Origin: an uncultured Ilumatobacter sp.
GTDB lineage: Bacteria > Actinomycetota > Acidimicrobiia > Acidimicrobiales > Ilumatobacteraceae
Length of the DNA: 64,000 nt
Reading direction: 5' to 3'
Assembly: GCA_937919625.1 (NCBI GenBank)
Contig: CALFRK010000002.1
Span: 1 to 64,000, forward strand
Shown here one piece after another: positions 33,013-45,781 of this stretch (positions are counted from its first letter, which is position 1; each line of letters begins with the position of its first letter). The notes under the pieces were generated by a model. The model ran no database searches, was not told the DNA's origin, and saw nothing but the letters and a program-made list of their open reading frames with translations. The position numbers were made by a program, and so were the translations under genes.

Positions 33013-34077
33013 GTGAAGGTGATGCTCGCCATGAGTGGCGGCGTCGACTCGTCCGTGGCGGGGGCGCTGTTGTTGCGCGCCGGTCACCAAGTCGTCGGAG
33101 TCACCATGAAGCTGTGGGGCGGCGACAGCGACACGGGGTGTTGCAGCGTAAGCGACGTCGATGACGCTCGTCGCGTCGCCCAGCAGCTGGATATCGATCA
33201 TCTTGTGTTCAACTTCGGTGACGACTTCAACGCTCATGTCGTCGAACCGTATGTGCGCGACCATGCTCTTGGCGTCACACCAAATCCGTGTATCGAGTGC
33301 AATCGGCACGTCAAGTTCGATCGCCTGTTGGTGCGCGCCGACCAGCTCGGCTTCGATGCTGTGGCTACCGGGCACCACGCACGTATCGGTCGGGCCGCAA
33401 ACGGATCGTTCTCGCTCGAGCGCGGCGCCGACAACGCCAAGGACCAGAGTTATGTCGTGCACATGCTCGATCAGGCGGCACTTGGGCGCACCCTGTTTCC
33501 GGTCGGCGACATCGACAAGACCGAGGTGCGGCGGCTGGCCAGTGAGATGGGCCTGCGCACCGCCTCCAAGCCCGACAGCCAGGATGTCTGCTTCATCACG
33601 TCGACCGGTGGCCGCCAGACATTCCTGGGCGACCGCATCTCGTTCCGCCAGGGACGTGTGGTCGATACCTCTGGCTCGGCCCTTGGCAAGGTCGAGGCCG
33701 TCGAGATGATCACGATCGGCCAGCGGCGGGGGATCGGCCTGCCTGGTGGGGGGCCCAAGCGTTATGTCGTCGATGTCGACGTGCCCAACGGCACGGTGGT
33801 GGTGGGCGACGACGATGACCTGTTTCGTACGACAATGGTGGTTGAGCGTGCGACTTGGATCGAGGCGCCGGTCGACGGCGCGGTGTTGGTGCAATGCAGC
33901 GCACATGGGGTGCCGCAACCGGCGACAATCGCCAACGACATCGCCGGCAAGGTTGCCGGAGGCTCGGTTCGCGTGACGTGGAACGAGCCCCAGCGTCGTA
34001 TCGCTCCCGGCCAGAGCGTCGTGTTTTACGATCTTGCCGACAAATGTGTGCTGGGCGGCGGTACGGCGACGCGTTGA
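33013..34077 (+). CDS. mnmA: tRNA-specific 2-thiouridylase
   Basis: LAMSGGVDSSVAGALL; TPNPCIECNRHVKF; KPDSQDVCFI. Confidence 0.95.
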   Translation: MKVMLAMSGGVDSSVAGALLLRAGHQVVGVTMKLWGGDSDTGCCSVSDVDDARRVAQQLDIDHLVFNFGDDFNAHVVEPYVRDHALGVTPNPCIECNRHVKFDRLLVRADQLGFDAVATGHHARIGRAANGSFSLERGADNAKDQSYVVHMLDQAALGRTLFPVGDIDKTEVRRLASEMGLRTASKPDSQDVCFITSTGGRQTFLGDRISFRQGRVVDTSGSALGKVEAVEMITIGQRRGIGLPGGGPKRYVVDVDVPNGTVVVGDDDDLFRTTMVVERATWIEAPVDGAVLVQCSAHGVPQPATIANDIAGKVAGGSVRVTWNEPQRRIAPGQSVVFYDLADKCVLGGGTATR

Positions 34078-34095
34078 GCCGCACCGCCCACAGCC

Positions 34096-35004
34096 TCAGC
34101 CCACAGGCAGGCGGCGTCGACCGACGGCGGCCAGAGCGCGACCCGGCCGCGTCGGGCTGACCAGACAGGCGGTCAGATGGATCGCTTTGCCACGCGGTTC
34201 TCGTGGCGTGGCTGCGAAGATTACCGTCACCGGTTCGGTCGTGGCGATCTCGATCGCGTGGCCGGCAGCCGGACCAGTGAGGTCGGCCGCTTCCGTATCG
34301 ACGGGGGCCAGACGCACCGTGGCGATCTCTTGGCGGCGCAGCATCACGGTTTCGGCCAATACGAGAGGATCATGGATGACGAGCCCGATCGGTACCACCA
34401 CGAACCATCGGTTCGACAGGCGATGCCAACGTGGCCAAGCCCAAACCGCGGCACTGCCCGCGAACGTGGTCAACACGACGCCGAGTACCCAAGAGTGCGC
34501 CCCCAGCAACAACGGACCGCTGATTGCCGCAGCGGCGCACACCGACCAACTAACCAGCACGGCGAGTGTGTAGGCGGCCGGTGGGCGCAGGAGGTGGCGG
34601 TCTTCGTCGCCGTAGGCCGATGCCTGCACGAACCCGCGACCGATATCGCTGGAGAATGCGAGCACGGTCGACAGCATCGCCACGCCGAGCAAGAGTGCCC
34701 CATCGACGGCATCGGCCCCTGCCAACCATGCGACGACTGCGATTGGCACCGAAAGGGGGACCACGGCGCGAGTGGCGGTAAGGCTGACGACGGCGGGTAT
34801 TGCCATCGCCGCCACGCCGATCAACCATGCACCGGCGGCCCCCCACGTTGCCACCGACGCGACGACGGGGCCGCTCGTTGTGGTCGCTTGTGCGATCGCG
34901 TTGCCGCCGAACACGAGCACCGCGACCCACACCAACCGCAGTATCCACGGGAGCAATCCTTCGACCGAGCGGGCGTTTGGCACGTCGACAGTCTGGCGTG
35001 TCAC
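34096..35004 (-). CDS. Multi-TM hypothetical membrane protein
   Basis: Several hydrophobic segments after SVEGLLPWILRLVWVAVLVFGG; start approximate (GTG about 35004). Confidence 0.6.
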   Translation of the reverse strand: MTRQTVDVPNARSVEGLLPWILRLVWVAVLVFGGNAIAQATTTSGPVVASVATWGAAGAWLIGVAAMAIPAVVSLTATRAVVPLSVPIAVVAWLAGADAVDGALLLGVAMLSTVLAFSSDIGRGFVQASAYGDEDRHLLRPPAAYTLAVLVSWSVCAAAAISGPLLLGAHSWVLGVVLTTFAGSAAVWAWPRWHRLSNRWFVVVPIGLVIHDPLVLAETVMLRRQEIATVRLAPVDTEAADLTGPAAGHAIEIATTEPVTVIFAATPREPRGKAIHLTACLVSPTRPGRALAAVGRRRLPVG

Positions 35005-35096
35005 ATCGGGATCCGCAGCCCCGAGCCGCTCCGAAGCAGCGACTGGTCCGGAAGAAATCGTCTCCGGCGGCGCCGAAGTGTCACCATAGGCAGGGC

Positions 35097-38380
<3,284 letters not shown>

Positions 38381-38396
38381 CTTTGGTTGCAGCGTC

Positions 38397-39086
38397 ATGA
38401 AGGTGATCGGGCTATTGGGAGGGATGAGCTGGGAGAGCTCGATCGAGTACGAGCGGATCATCAACGAGTGTGTGCGCGCTCGGCTCGGCGGTACCCACTC
38501 GGCCGATCTGATCATCCGCAGTTATGACTTCGCTCGCATCGAGGCGCTGCAGGCGTCGGGGAACTGGGACGCGGCGGGCGATCTGCTCGCCACCGATGCC
38601 AAGATGCTGCAAGACGCCGGTGCCGAGATAATCGTGTTGTGCACCAACACCATGCATCTCCTAGCCGATCGGATCGAGGCGGCGATCGATGTCGAGTTCC
38701 TGCACGTGGCGGATGCAGCCGCTCGTGCAGTGCAAGCCGCCGGCGTGCAACGGGTCGCCCTGCTAGGCACCCGCTACACGATGGAGCACGACTTCTACCG
38801 CGGCCGGGTCGAGCGTCATGGCCTCGACGTGATCGTGCCTGACGAACCAGACCGTACAACGGTCCACGACGTGATCTATGACGAGCTGGTGCGTGGCGTC
38901 GTGGATCCATACTCGAAGCGGCGCTACCTCGACATCATCGACACCCAGATCGGGCGGGGTGCTGAGGGAGTGATCGCTGGGTGCACAGAGATCGAGCTAC
39001 TGGTCGGCCCTGACGACATGACGGTGCCCTATTTCCCGACGACCCGCCTGCATGCAGAGGCCGCCGTTGAGGCGGCCCTGCGTTAG
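38397..39086 (+). CDS. Aspartate/glutamate racemase family protein
   Basis: MKVIGLLGGMSWESS; IIVLCTNTMHLLAD; GVIAGCTEIELLV. Confidence 0.93.
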   Translation: MKVIGLLGGMSWESSIEYERIINECVRARLGGTHSADLIIRSYDFARIEALQASGNWDAAGDLLATDAKMLQDAGAEIIVLCTNTMHLLADRIEAAIDVEFLHVADAAARAVQAAGVQRVALLGTRYTMEHDFYRGRVERHGLDVIVPDEPDRTTVHDVIYDELVRGVVDPYSKRRYLDIIDTQIGRGAEGVIAGCTEIELLVGPDDMTVPYFPTTRLHAEAAVEAALR

Positions 39087-39104
39087 GAAATCACCGAGCG
39101 TTGG

Positions 39105-39680
39105 TCAGATGACCTGGAACGTCCAGGTGTAGCTGCGAGCACGCTGGCGGCCCTCGTCGATCTTCCAATAGATCACCTCGGCCCGGTGCTCGCCCTCGGT
39201 GAATTCGGTGATCGCTGCACCTGCACCCGGAGCGAATGTCAATGTGGCATTGCCGGGCGCGAAGATCGTCACCGAGGGCAGGTCGATCTGCTCGCCGGGT
39301 TTTACCTCGATGCTGCCCAGCTCGTCGACACTGACGGTTTCGATTTCGATCCCGTCGATCACCAGCACACCCGTGTAGCCCGTTGCGAGGTCGACGAACA
39401 CGCTGCTCTGGCTCACCACTTGCACCGATTCGGGCACCGGATCGACCTGTTCGATCAGGTCAGGCAAGTTGGAGCGTTCTTCTCCGGTGATTCCGACCAA
39501 CACGCCTCGCACGACCAGCGCCAATCCGAGACCGACCAGCAGGCTGACAATCAGCAACGTCTTGTCGACGCGACGCCCGGGCGCGGCCCCTGCGACCATT
39601 GCCTCATCGGCGGCGGGCAGGTTTGCCGTGTCGCCACCGAGTTCGTGTTTGGTGTCCGGATTGGTCACGCCCACCATCAT
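39105..39680 (-). CDS. Single-TM hypothetical protein with extracytoplasmic domain
   Basis: 191 aa; TM LLIVSLLVGLGLALVVRGVLVGI; divergent from the PASTA kinase-like gene. Confidence 0.6.
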   Translation of the reverse strand: MMVGVTNPDTKHELGGDTANLPAADEAMVAGAAPGRRVDKTLLIVSLLVGLGLALVVRGVLVGITGEERSNLPDLIEQVDPVPESVQVVSQSSVFVDLATGYTGVLVIDGIEIETVSVDELGSIEVKPGEQIDLPSVTIFAPGNATLTFAPGAGAAITEFTEGEHRAEVIYWKIDEGRQRARSYTWTFQVI

Positions 39681-39778
39681 GCCGGGCGCGTCACCGGAAC
39701 CGTCGGCACCTCTGCGGCCAAGTTTGCTGGCGGGGCGTCACCCCGCGGGGGAGGGGCAAGCGATAGCGTTCGGGCATC

Positions 39779-41983
39779 GTGAGCTCCAGCGTGACACCCC
39801 CCGGTGACCCCGTCGACCCCGCTCAGCTGGTCGACACATTGTTTGCTGATCGTTTTCGTGTGCGCCGGCTCGTGTCCGAAGGCGCCAACACGGCGATCTA
39901 TGTCGCCGAAGACGAGGAGCACGGGCGCAATGTGACCCTCAAGCTGATCCGCTCAAGTCTGGCAGCCTCGCCATCGTTCCGAGCCCAGTTCGACGAGTCG
40001 ATCCGCTCGGTCGCAGCGATGAGCCATCCCAACATCGCCGCCGTTTACGACTGGGGTATGGCCCGGGTTGGCAATACCTCGACCGCCTATGTGGTGATCG
40101 AAGCGCTGACCGGCGGGAGTCTGCGCGACCTGTTCGACCGCGGGCGGCGGCTGTCGCCCTCGCAGGCGCTGGGGATCGGCCTGGAGGCATGCCGGGGCCT
40201 CGACTATGCCCACCGGCGCGGTTTCGTGCACACCGAACTGACCCCTTCCAAGCTGGTGTTCGGCGATGATCGCCGTTTGCGCATCATCGACTTTGGCCTC
40301 GCCCGTCTGCTTGGCGAGCCGGTGTGGGAGCAACCTGACTCGGTGCCCACCCATGTCGCCTGGTATGCCTCGCCCGAGCAGGGCCTGTCCCATTCGGTCG
40401 ACGGTACGACCGACGTCTATGCGCTCTGTCTGACGCTGCATGAGGCCGTAACCGGCGTGCTTCCGTTCCGCAACGACTCGACCGTCGCTTCACTGTCGGC
40501 GCGTGTGGGCAAGCTGATGCCCGTCTCGGCCGATCTCGGCCCATTGGCGGCCGTGTTCGAGCGGGCCGGCCGCCCCGCTGCAGACGATCGGGCAACCGCC
40601 GCCGAGTTCGGGAAAGAGCTGATGCACGCTGCGTCGAAGCTGCCGCGGCCTGAGCCGTTGCCGTTGTTGTCGACCGGCCTCTTCGACACCCCCGCCGAGC
40701 AGCTCAGGTCTCCCGATGATCCGACCGGCGGCGTATTCCGTCCCGGTGGCGAGGGCACCGCGCCGGCGCTGGTCGTGATTCCACTCGACGAGCCAGATGC
40801 CGATGACTTGGTCGAAGCGATAGACGCGAGCGGTAGCGCCGTCGACGACGCAGCCGGAGAAGACATCGATATCGCTGTGCCACAGGTAGGTACCGAGGAA
40901 CTCGTGATCCTTCCGCTCGACACGGGTATTGGTGCGAATATCCAGCGCAACTCCGTCGCCGTGCCTGCATCTGAGCAGGAATCCGAGCCCTATCTCTCGT
41001 CAGCACCGGCGACCCGCGTGATGCCCACCGTTGGAACTGCCCCCGTCGGGGGGCGGCGCCGCCCCCGGGGGTTTCCGTGGAAGATTGTCTTGTCGGTGAT
41101 AGTGCTGGCGGCGCTATCTGTGCTGGGCGTGTTGGCCACGCAACTTTTCCGCACTCCCGTGTATCGGGTACCCGAACTCGTCGGCGTTCCCGAGGCGGAA
41201 GCTCTAAATCTGATCGCTGCCAACGGTTGGGAGATCGCCGTTCAGCGTGAACGTAACGACGTCGTGCCAATCGTTGGCCAGGTCTGGCGCACGGCACCGC
41301 AGGCAGGTATCGATTTGGCCGAGGGTGAACCGTTTCTGATTGTCGTCAGCGACGGTCCGACGTTGCGCGAGTTGCCGGATTCGACAGGCGTGCTTTTAAG
41401 CGAGGCTCAGACCCGCCTCATCGAGCGCGGCCTCGATGTCGAACCGGTCGAACAGTTCGACGAGGTCGTGACAGATGGTGTAGTGATCTCATGGTCGGTT
41501 CCAGGTGACCCAACGCTGTCGACAGGCTCGCTGGTCGAGCCGCACACCAGCATTCGGTTGGTCGTCTCGCTCGGACCTGCCCCGCGTTCGATTCCGAACG
41601 TGGTCGGTGTTCTGCTCGGCGATGCTCGGGTCGAGTTCGATTCATTGGGCCTGGTGCTTACCGAGGAAGCTCCGCAGTTCAGCGATGAGGTTCCACCCGG
41701 ACTCGTAATCAGCCAGAATCTCGAGCCTGGCACCGAGGTGGCGCGCGGCGACGACATGTCGGTGATCGTGTCGAAGGGCCCCGATCTCGTGGCCTTTCCC
41801 GACCTCGGGGCTGCCGCCAATTTCGACGAAGCGGCTGTGCTGCTGAGCCAAGCGGGATTCGGAGCAGAACTGATCTTTGGCGACGCCCAAGGCGAGGTCC
41901 GCGAGTACACGATCGACGGCGGGGTGCCAAAGGTCGGCGACAGCTTCCACCGCGGCACCGTTGTTCAGTTCAAAGCCCTATAA
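39779..41983 (+). CDS. PknB-like Ser/Thr kinase-fold protein with PASTA repeats (predicted pseudokinase)
   Basis: Kinase-like N-terminus with DFG (IIDFGLA) but HTE in place of HRD; one TM; about four PASTA-like repeats. Confidence 0.87.
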   Translation: MSSSVTPPGDPVDPAQLVDTLFADRFRVRRLVSEGANTAIYVAEDEEHGRNVTLKLIRSSLAASPSFRAQFDESIRSVAAMSHPNIAAVYDWGMARVGNTSTAYVVIEALTGGSLRDLFDRGRRLSPSQALGIGLEACRGLDYAHRRGFVHTELTPSKLVFGDDRRLRIIDFGLARLLGEPVWEQPDSVPTHVAWYASPEQGLSHSVDGTTDVYALCLTLHEAVTGVLPFRNDSTVASLSARVGKLMPVSADLGPLAAVFERAGRPAADDRATAAEFGKELMHAASKLPRPEPLPLLSTGLFDTPAEQLRSPDDPTGGVFRPGGEGTAPALVVIPLDEPDADDLVEAIDASGSAVDDAAGEDIDIAVPQVGTEELVILPLDTGIGANIQRNSVAVPASEQESEPYLSSAPATRVMPTVGTAPVGGRRRPRGFPWKIVLSVIVLAALSVLGVLATQLFRTPVYRVPELVGVPEAEALNLIAANGWEIAVQRERNDVVPIVGQVWRTAPQAGIDLAEGEPFLIVVSDGPTLRELPDSTGVLLSEAQTRLIERGLDVEPVEQFDEVVTDGVVISWSVPGDPTLSTGSLVEPHTSIRLVVSLGPAPRSIPNVVGVLLGDARVEFDSLGLVLTEEAPQFSDEVPPGLVISQNLEPGTEVARGDDMSVIVSKGPDLVAFPDLGAAANFDEAAVLLSQAGFGAELIFGDAQGEVREYTIDGGVPKVGDSFHRGTVVQFKAL

Positions 41984-42092
41984 ACCCTCGACCCGCCGTT
42001 CAGCGAACGCGTGATCTGGTTGCGTAGACAGTGCGCAAGATGTGCACGCGTTGCGGGGTCGTTGCGCTGGCGACAACGAGCGCTGGCCTTGA

Positions 42093-42109
42093 TAGGGACT
42101 TTCGGCTCT
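42093..42109. promoter_or_regulatory. DosR-box-like sequence AGGGACTTTCGGCTCTG
   Basis: Resembles mycobacterial DosR/DevR boxes by eye; imperfect palindrome; upstream of the lipoprotein gene. Confidence 0.25.
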
Positions 42110-42180
42110 GAACGTTTGCTGATCCGGAGGACCACAATATTGCAGGAGCGCAATTCCTTGAGATGGAATAGGAGCGAGCC

Positions 42181-43149
42181 ATGAGACGCCTGCGGATCGG
42201 GCTGATGATCGGTTTCCTTGTTGCCGTCTCGTCGTGCGCGTCTGGCGATCAATCGGCGACTACGTCAACGGTGACCGCTTTGTCGTCTTCGCCCACTACT
42301 CAGCCAATACCGACCACGACCAGCGAGCCGGGTGTCACGACCATCGCTTCGACCACGACCCCGCAGCCGACCATGCCGGCCGTCACGACCACGACGACAA
42401 CACCGCCGACCTCCACGACGGCGCCAAGCCTCACCGACATCAAGGTCTACTTTCTACGCGACGAGCGGCTCGTGATCGCCCACCGCCTCGTGCCTGGCCC
42501 TGCCGTTCTGCGTGGCGCGCTCACCGAGTTGCTCGTCGGCCCAACCGCTGCCGAACGGGCCGACGGACTGATTTCGATCGTGCCCGAGGGCACCAAACTG
42601 CTCGACGTCAACCTGGCCGACGGCCTGGCCACGGTCGACCTGAGTTCCGAGTTTGAAAGCGGCGGTGGATCGTTGTCGATGATGGCCCGCATCGCTCAGG
42701 TCGTGTTCACCGCGACCCAGTTTGATGCCGCCGACAGCGCGCTGTTCATGCTGGAAGGTCAGCCGATCGAGTTTCTCGGAGGTGAGGGCGTAATCCTCAA
42801 CGAGCCGCTGGCACGGATGCACGTCGACCGGACCCTTTCGGGCAGCGTCATCATCGACACACCCGCCCACGACGCCAACGTGGGCAGCACCTTTACAGTC
42901 ACCGGTGAGGGAGATGTCTTCGAGGCTCAGTTTCCGATCGAAGTCTGGGCAAACGGTGAGCAGATCGGCGGTCTCTCACCGGTGACCGCTGGGGCATGGG
43001 GAACATGGGCGAGCTTCGAGGTGACGATCACCCTCGACGCCCCGGCCGGCCCGATCGAGTTGGTCGCCTACGATCCTGGCGGGTGCGGCACGGGACCCGA
43101 TTGCCCACCGATCATCAAGACGGTTGTACCGCTCACATTCACAGGCTGA
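42181..43149 (+). CDS. GerMN-domain lipoprotein with C-terminal Gmad2-like domain
   Basis: Lipobox VSSC; Thr-rich linker; LVPGPAVLRGALTELLVGPTAAERADGLISIVPEGTKLLDV GerMN-like; Ig-like C-terminus. Confidence 0.8.
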   Translation: MRRLRIGLMIGFLVAVSSCASGDQSATTSTVTALSSSPTTQPIPTTTSEPGVTTIASTTTPQPTMPAVTTTTTTPPTSTTAPSLTDIKVYFLRDERLVIAHRLVPGPAVLRGALTELLVGPTAAERADGLISIVPEGTKLLDVNLADGLATVDLSSEFESGGGSLSMMARIAQVVFTATQFDAADSALFMLEGQPIEFLGGEGVILNEPLARMHVDRTLSGSVIIDTPAHDANVGSTFTVTGEGDVFEAQFPIEVWANGEQIGGLSPVTAGAWGTWASFEVTITLDAPAGPIELVAYDPGGCGTGPDCPPIIKTVVPLTFTG

Positions 43150-43230
43150 CGTCGTGTCGTGTTCGGGCCGTCTCCAACGACGGGTGTGAGAGTGATGCGC
43201 TGTTACGAGTTTGGTGATCTCGACGCGTGA

Positions 43231-44307
43231 TCAGTAGCCGCCGGGCGGGTCTTCGGCCGTCAGCAGATATCTGGTTCCGACGAAGCTGGGCCCGTATCGC
43301 CCTGGTGCGAATGCAGCCGAAAGGGCAGCCTTGGCGCGCCAGCCCGTGCAGTGGCCGGGGGCAACGATACGCGGGCGAACCAGCTCGGTCAGGTCTCGCA
43401 CCGTGTCACCGATGCGCTGCTCCATCCCTGCGCCCGCTAGGTGATAACCGCCCAGCACGACGTCGATCGGGTCGTCGGGAAAAAGTGTCATCGCTCCAAG
43501 ACAGGCGTTCACGACACCTGCGTGCGAACACGCCGACAGCACCGACACGCCACGACCGCGCACCCGAGCGGCGAGGAATCGTTCGTCGAGGATAAGCGGG
43601 TCGGGCTCGCAGTTGTCGCCTCGGAAACTATGGTGCCCAACGAGACCGGTCTCGTACGTCGTGACCCTGTCGATGAGGCCGCTCCCCACGAACAGACCGC
43701 CGATCGGGTGCGGCGCGGCGCTGGTGACGATTAGGCCGCCGGCGGCCTCGATCTCGGCCAAGGTTGGCTCAGGCGGCAGCAGTGCCATTGTCCCCGAGGG
43801 CAATAGCACACCGCGCTGGTCGGGTCGGTCGGGATGGAGATCCACCACGAGGGCGGCGAGTCCGGCGGTGGCGCGGGCGGCGCTGATCGCCTCGATCGCG
43901 ACCGCCAGGCCGCCGCTGTGGTCCCAGTGCCAGTGCGACAGGAACAACACTTCGATCGCTGAGAGGTCGATGCCAAGCCGGTCGGCGTTGTCGAGCCAGA
44001 CGTCACCGTACGGTCCGACATCGAACAAAACGGTTCGAGTTTCTGTACCGCTTCGCCCCGTGACAAGCACCGAAAGCCCATGACATGCAACGCAGAGTTG
44101 ATCGAAAACACAGATGCCGGCGTGTCCTTGATATTCACGGCTCGGCACGATGCGGCCAAGCAAAGACGCCACCTCGGGCACTTGGGCGACTCCGACATCG
44201 ACGCTAGACAGCGTGTCGGTCTCGTTGTCGACCACCACCGTCAAAACCAGCTCGTCAAGGATCGGAATGTCGGCAGAATCCATCGAATGATCCTTCCACA
44301 AGCTCAC
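43231..44307 (-). CDS. Metallo-beta-lactamase fold hydrolase
   Basis: LSHWHWDHSGGL; SACSHAGVVN; VLGGYHL. Confidence 0.9.
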   Translation of the reverse strand: MSLWKDHSMDSADIPILDELVLTVVVDNETDTLSSVDVGVAQVPEVASLLGRIVPSREYQGHAGICVFDQLCVACHGLSVLVTGRSGTETRTVLFDVGPYGDVWLDNADRLGIDLSAIEVLFLSHWHWDHSGGLAVAIEAISAARATAGLAALVVDLHPDRPDQRGVLLPSGTMALLPPEPTLAEIEAAGGLIVTSAAPHPIGGLFVGSGLIDRVTTYETGLVGHHSFRGDNCEPDPLILDERFLAARVRGRGVSVLSACSHAGVVNACLGAMTLFPDDPIDVVLGGYHLAGAGMEQRIGDTVRDLTELVRPRIVAPGHCTGWRAKAALSAAFAPGRYGPSFVGTRYLLTAEDPPGGY

Positions 44308-44425
44308 AAGGCACCATCGACGGCCGGCGACTATACTCGCCGCGCATACGAATTGCTACGGTGCGGACAGCCGGCGAGCGAGCAGTCGCCGGCGCAACCC
44401 GCCGAAGTAGAGGAGCAGTTGCCGT

Positions 44426-45307
44426 ATGGTCGAACTCGATGGTCGGGTAGCGATCGTGACGGGCGCCGGCCGCGGACTGGGGCGCGAACATGCGCTCTAT
44501 CTCGCCTCGCAGGGTGCCAGGGTCGTGGTGAATGACATCGGGGTCGACAATGACGGAACCGGGGGCGATCGATCGCCCGCCGCCGATGTGGTCGCCGAGA
44601 TTCGCCAAGCGGGCGGAACGGCGGTGACGAACTTCGACGACGTGTCGTCGTGGGAAGGCAGCAAGGCGATGGTCACGGCCGCGATCGTTGCCTATGGCGA
44701 CCTTGACGTGTTGGTCAACAACGCCGGCATTCTACGCGACAGCACCCTGATCAAGATGAGTGAAGACGACTTTGATGAGGTCATCAGAGTGCACCTGAAG
44801 GGTCATTTTGCTCCCACGAGATGGGCTGCCGTCCACTGGCGTGAACGGCACAAGGCCGGCGTCGTCCGGCGGCGCAACTTGGTCCACACCAGTTCGACCT
44901 CTGGCATCTACGCCAATCCGGGCCAGGCCAACTACGGACCTGCCAAGTCAGGAATCGTTACATTCAGCCAGATAGCAGCCAAAGAGCTGATCCGCTATGG
45001 CGTCGTGTCGAATTGTGTTGTGCCGGGGGCGCGTACTCGGCTCACACTTGCGTCCCCGGGTCTGACCGAGATCATGGAACCGCCGGTCGATGGCTTCGAC
45101 GAGTGGGACCCAGCCAACACCTCGCCGTTGGTTGCATACTTGGCCGGCGCGACGTGTCCGTTCAACGGTGAAACGTTTTACGCGCAAGGCGGCACCGTCC
45201 GCCAACTGAAGTCGTGGACGCTGGTCGGCGATTCGATAGAGCATCCCGTGCGTTGGCGACTCGACGAGCTCGACCAGGCGATGCGGGCGTTCGTTCAGCA
45301 GCACTGA
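44426..45307 (+). CDS. SDR family oxidoreductase
   Basis: VTGAGRGLGREHALYLASQGARVVVND; NNAGILRD; YGPAKSG. Confidence 0.93.
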   Translation: MVELDGRVAIVTGAGRGLGREHALYLASQGARVVVNDIGVDNDGTGGDRSPAADVVAEIRQAGGTAVTNFDDVSSWEGSKAMVTAAIVAYGDLDVLVNNAGILRDSTLIKMSEDDFDEVIRVHLKGHFAPTRWAAVHWRERHKAGVVRRRNLVHTSSTSGIYANPGQANYGPAKSGIVTFSQIAAKELIRYGVVSNCVVPGARTRLTLASPGLTEIMEPPVDGFDEWDPANTSPLVAYLAGATCPFNGETFYAQGGTVRQLKSWTLVGDSIEHPVRWRLDELDQAMRAFVQQH

Positions 45308-45334
45308 TACGGCCCGACTCGCGGCTACTCGGGG

Positions 45335-45739
45335 CTACTCGGTGATGGCCAGGATCTCCGCCGATACTTGTTCGGAGAACTCGTTTGCCGGCATCGACGT
45401 TTGCAGCGACATCAGCTTCATCATGTCGCCCTGAACCTTGATCTTTCCGGCCATGAACGACTGCATCGCGATGGTCGGATCCTGGTCGACCATCATCGCC
45501 TTGGCGGTGGCGTAGTCGGTCGTCAAAACGGCATCTGGCTCTTCGAGTTGGCCGAGTTCGAGGTGGAACTCGCCGTCGCTGGTGTCGATGTAGGCGTTGA
45601 TCGTTCCTTCGCCGAACGGCACTTCTGTGATGACCTGATTGATACGCACCGACACGTTGATCTCAGGGAGTTGGTCGTGATAGCGCCCACGAATCTCGTG
45701 AGCGGCGGCCATCCATTCCTCGGACAAGAACACGTGCAT
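45335..45739 (-). CDS. SCP2 sterol-binding domain protein
   Basis: 134 aa; YIDTSDGEFHLELGQLEEPDAVLTTDYATAKAMMVDQDPTIAMQSFMAGKIKVQGDMMKLM. Confidence 0.85.
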   Translation of the reverse strand: MHVFLSEEWMAAAHEIRGRYHDQLPEINVSVRINQVITEVPFGEGTINAYIDTSDGEFHLELGQLEEPDAVLTTDYATAKAMMVDQDPTIAMQSFMAGKIKVQGDMMKLMSLQTSMPANEFSEQVSAEILAITE

Positions 45740-45781
45740 GGCCCGGACTGTACCGGTTTGCGGCGGGTGGCGGTGAGTACG

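Noticed and set aside
42295-42430. ACC/ACG-rich repetitive DNA, considered as a microsatellite or CRISPR-like repeat
   Set aside because: Encodes an ordinary Thr/Pro-rich lipoprotein linker; no regular repeat-spacer structure
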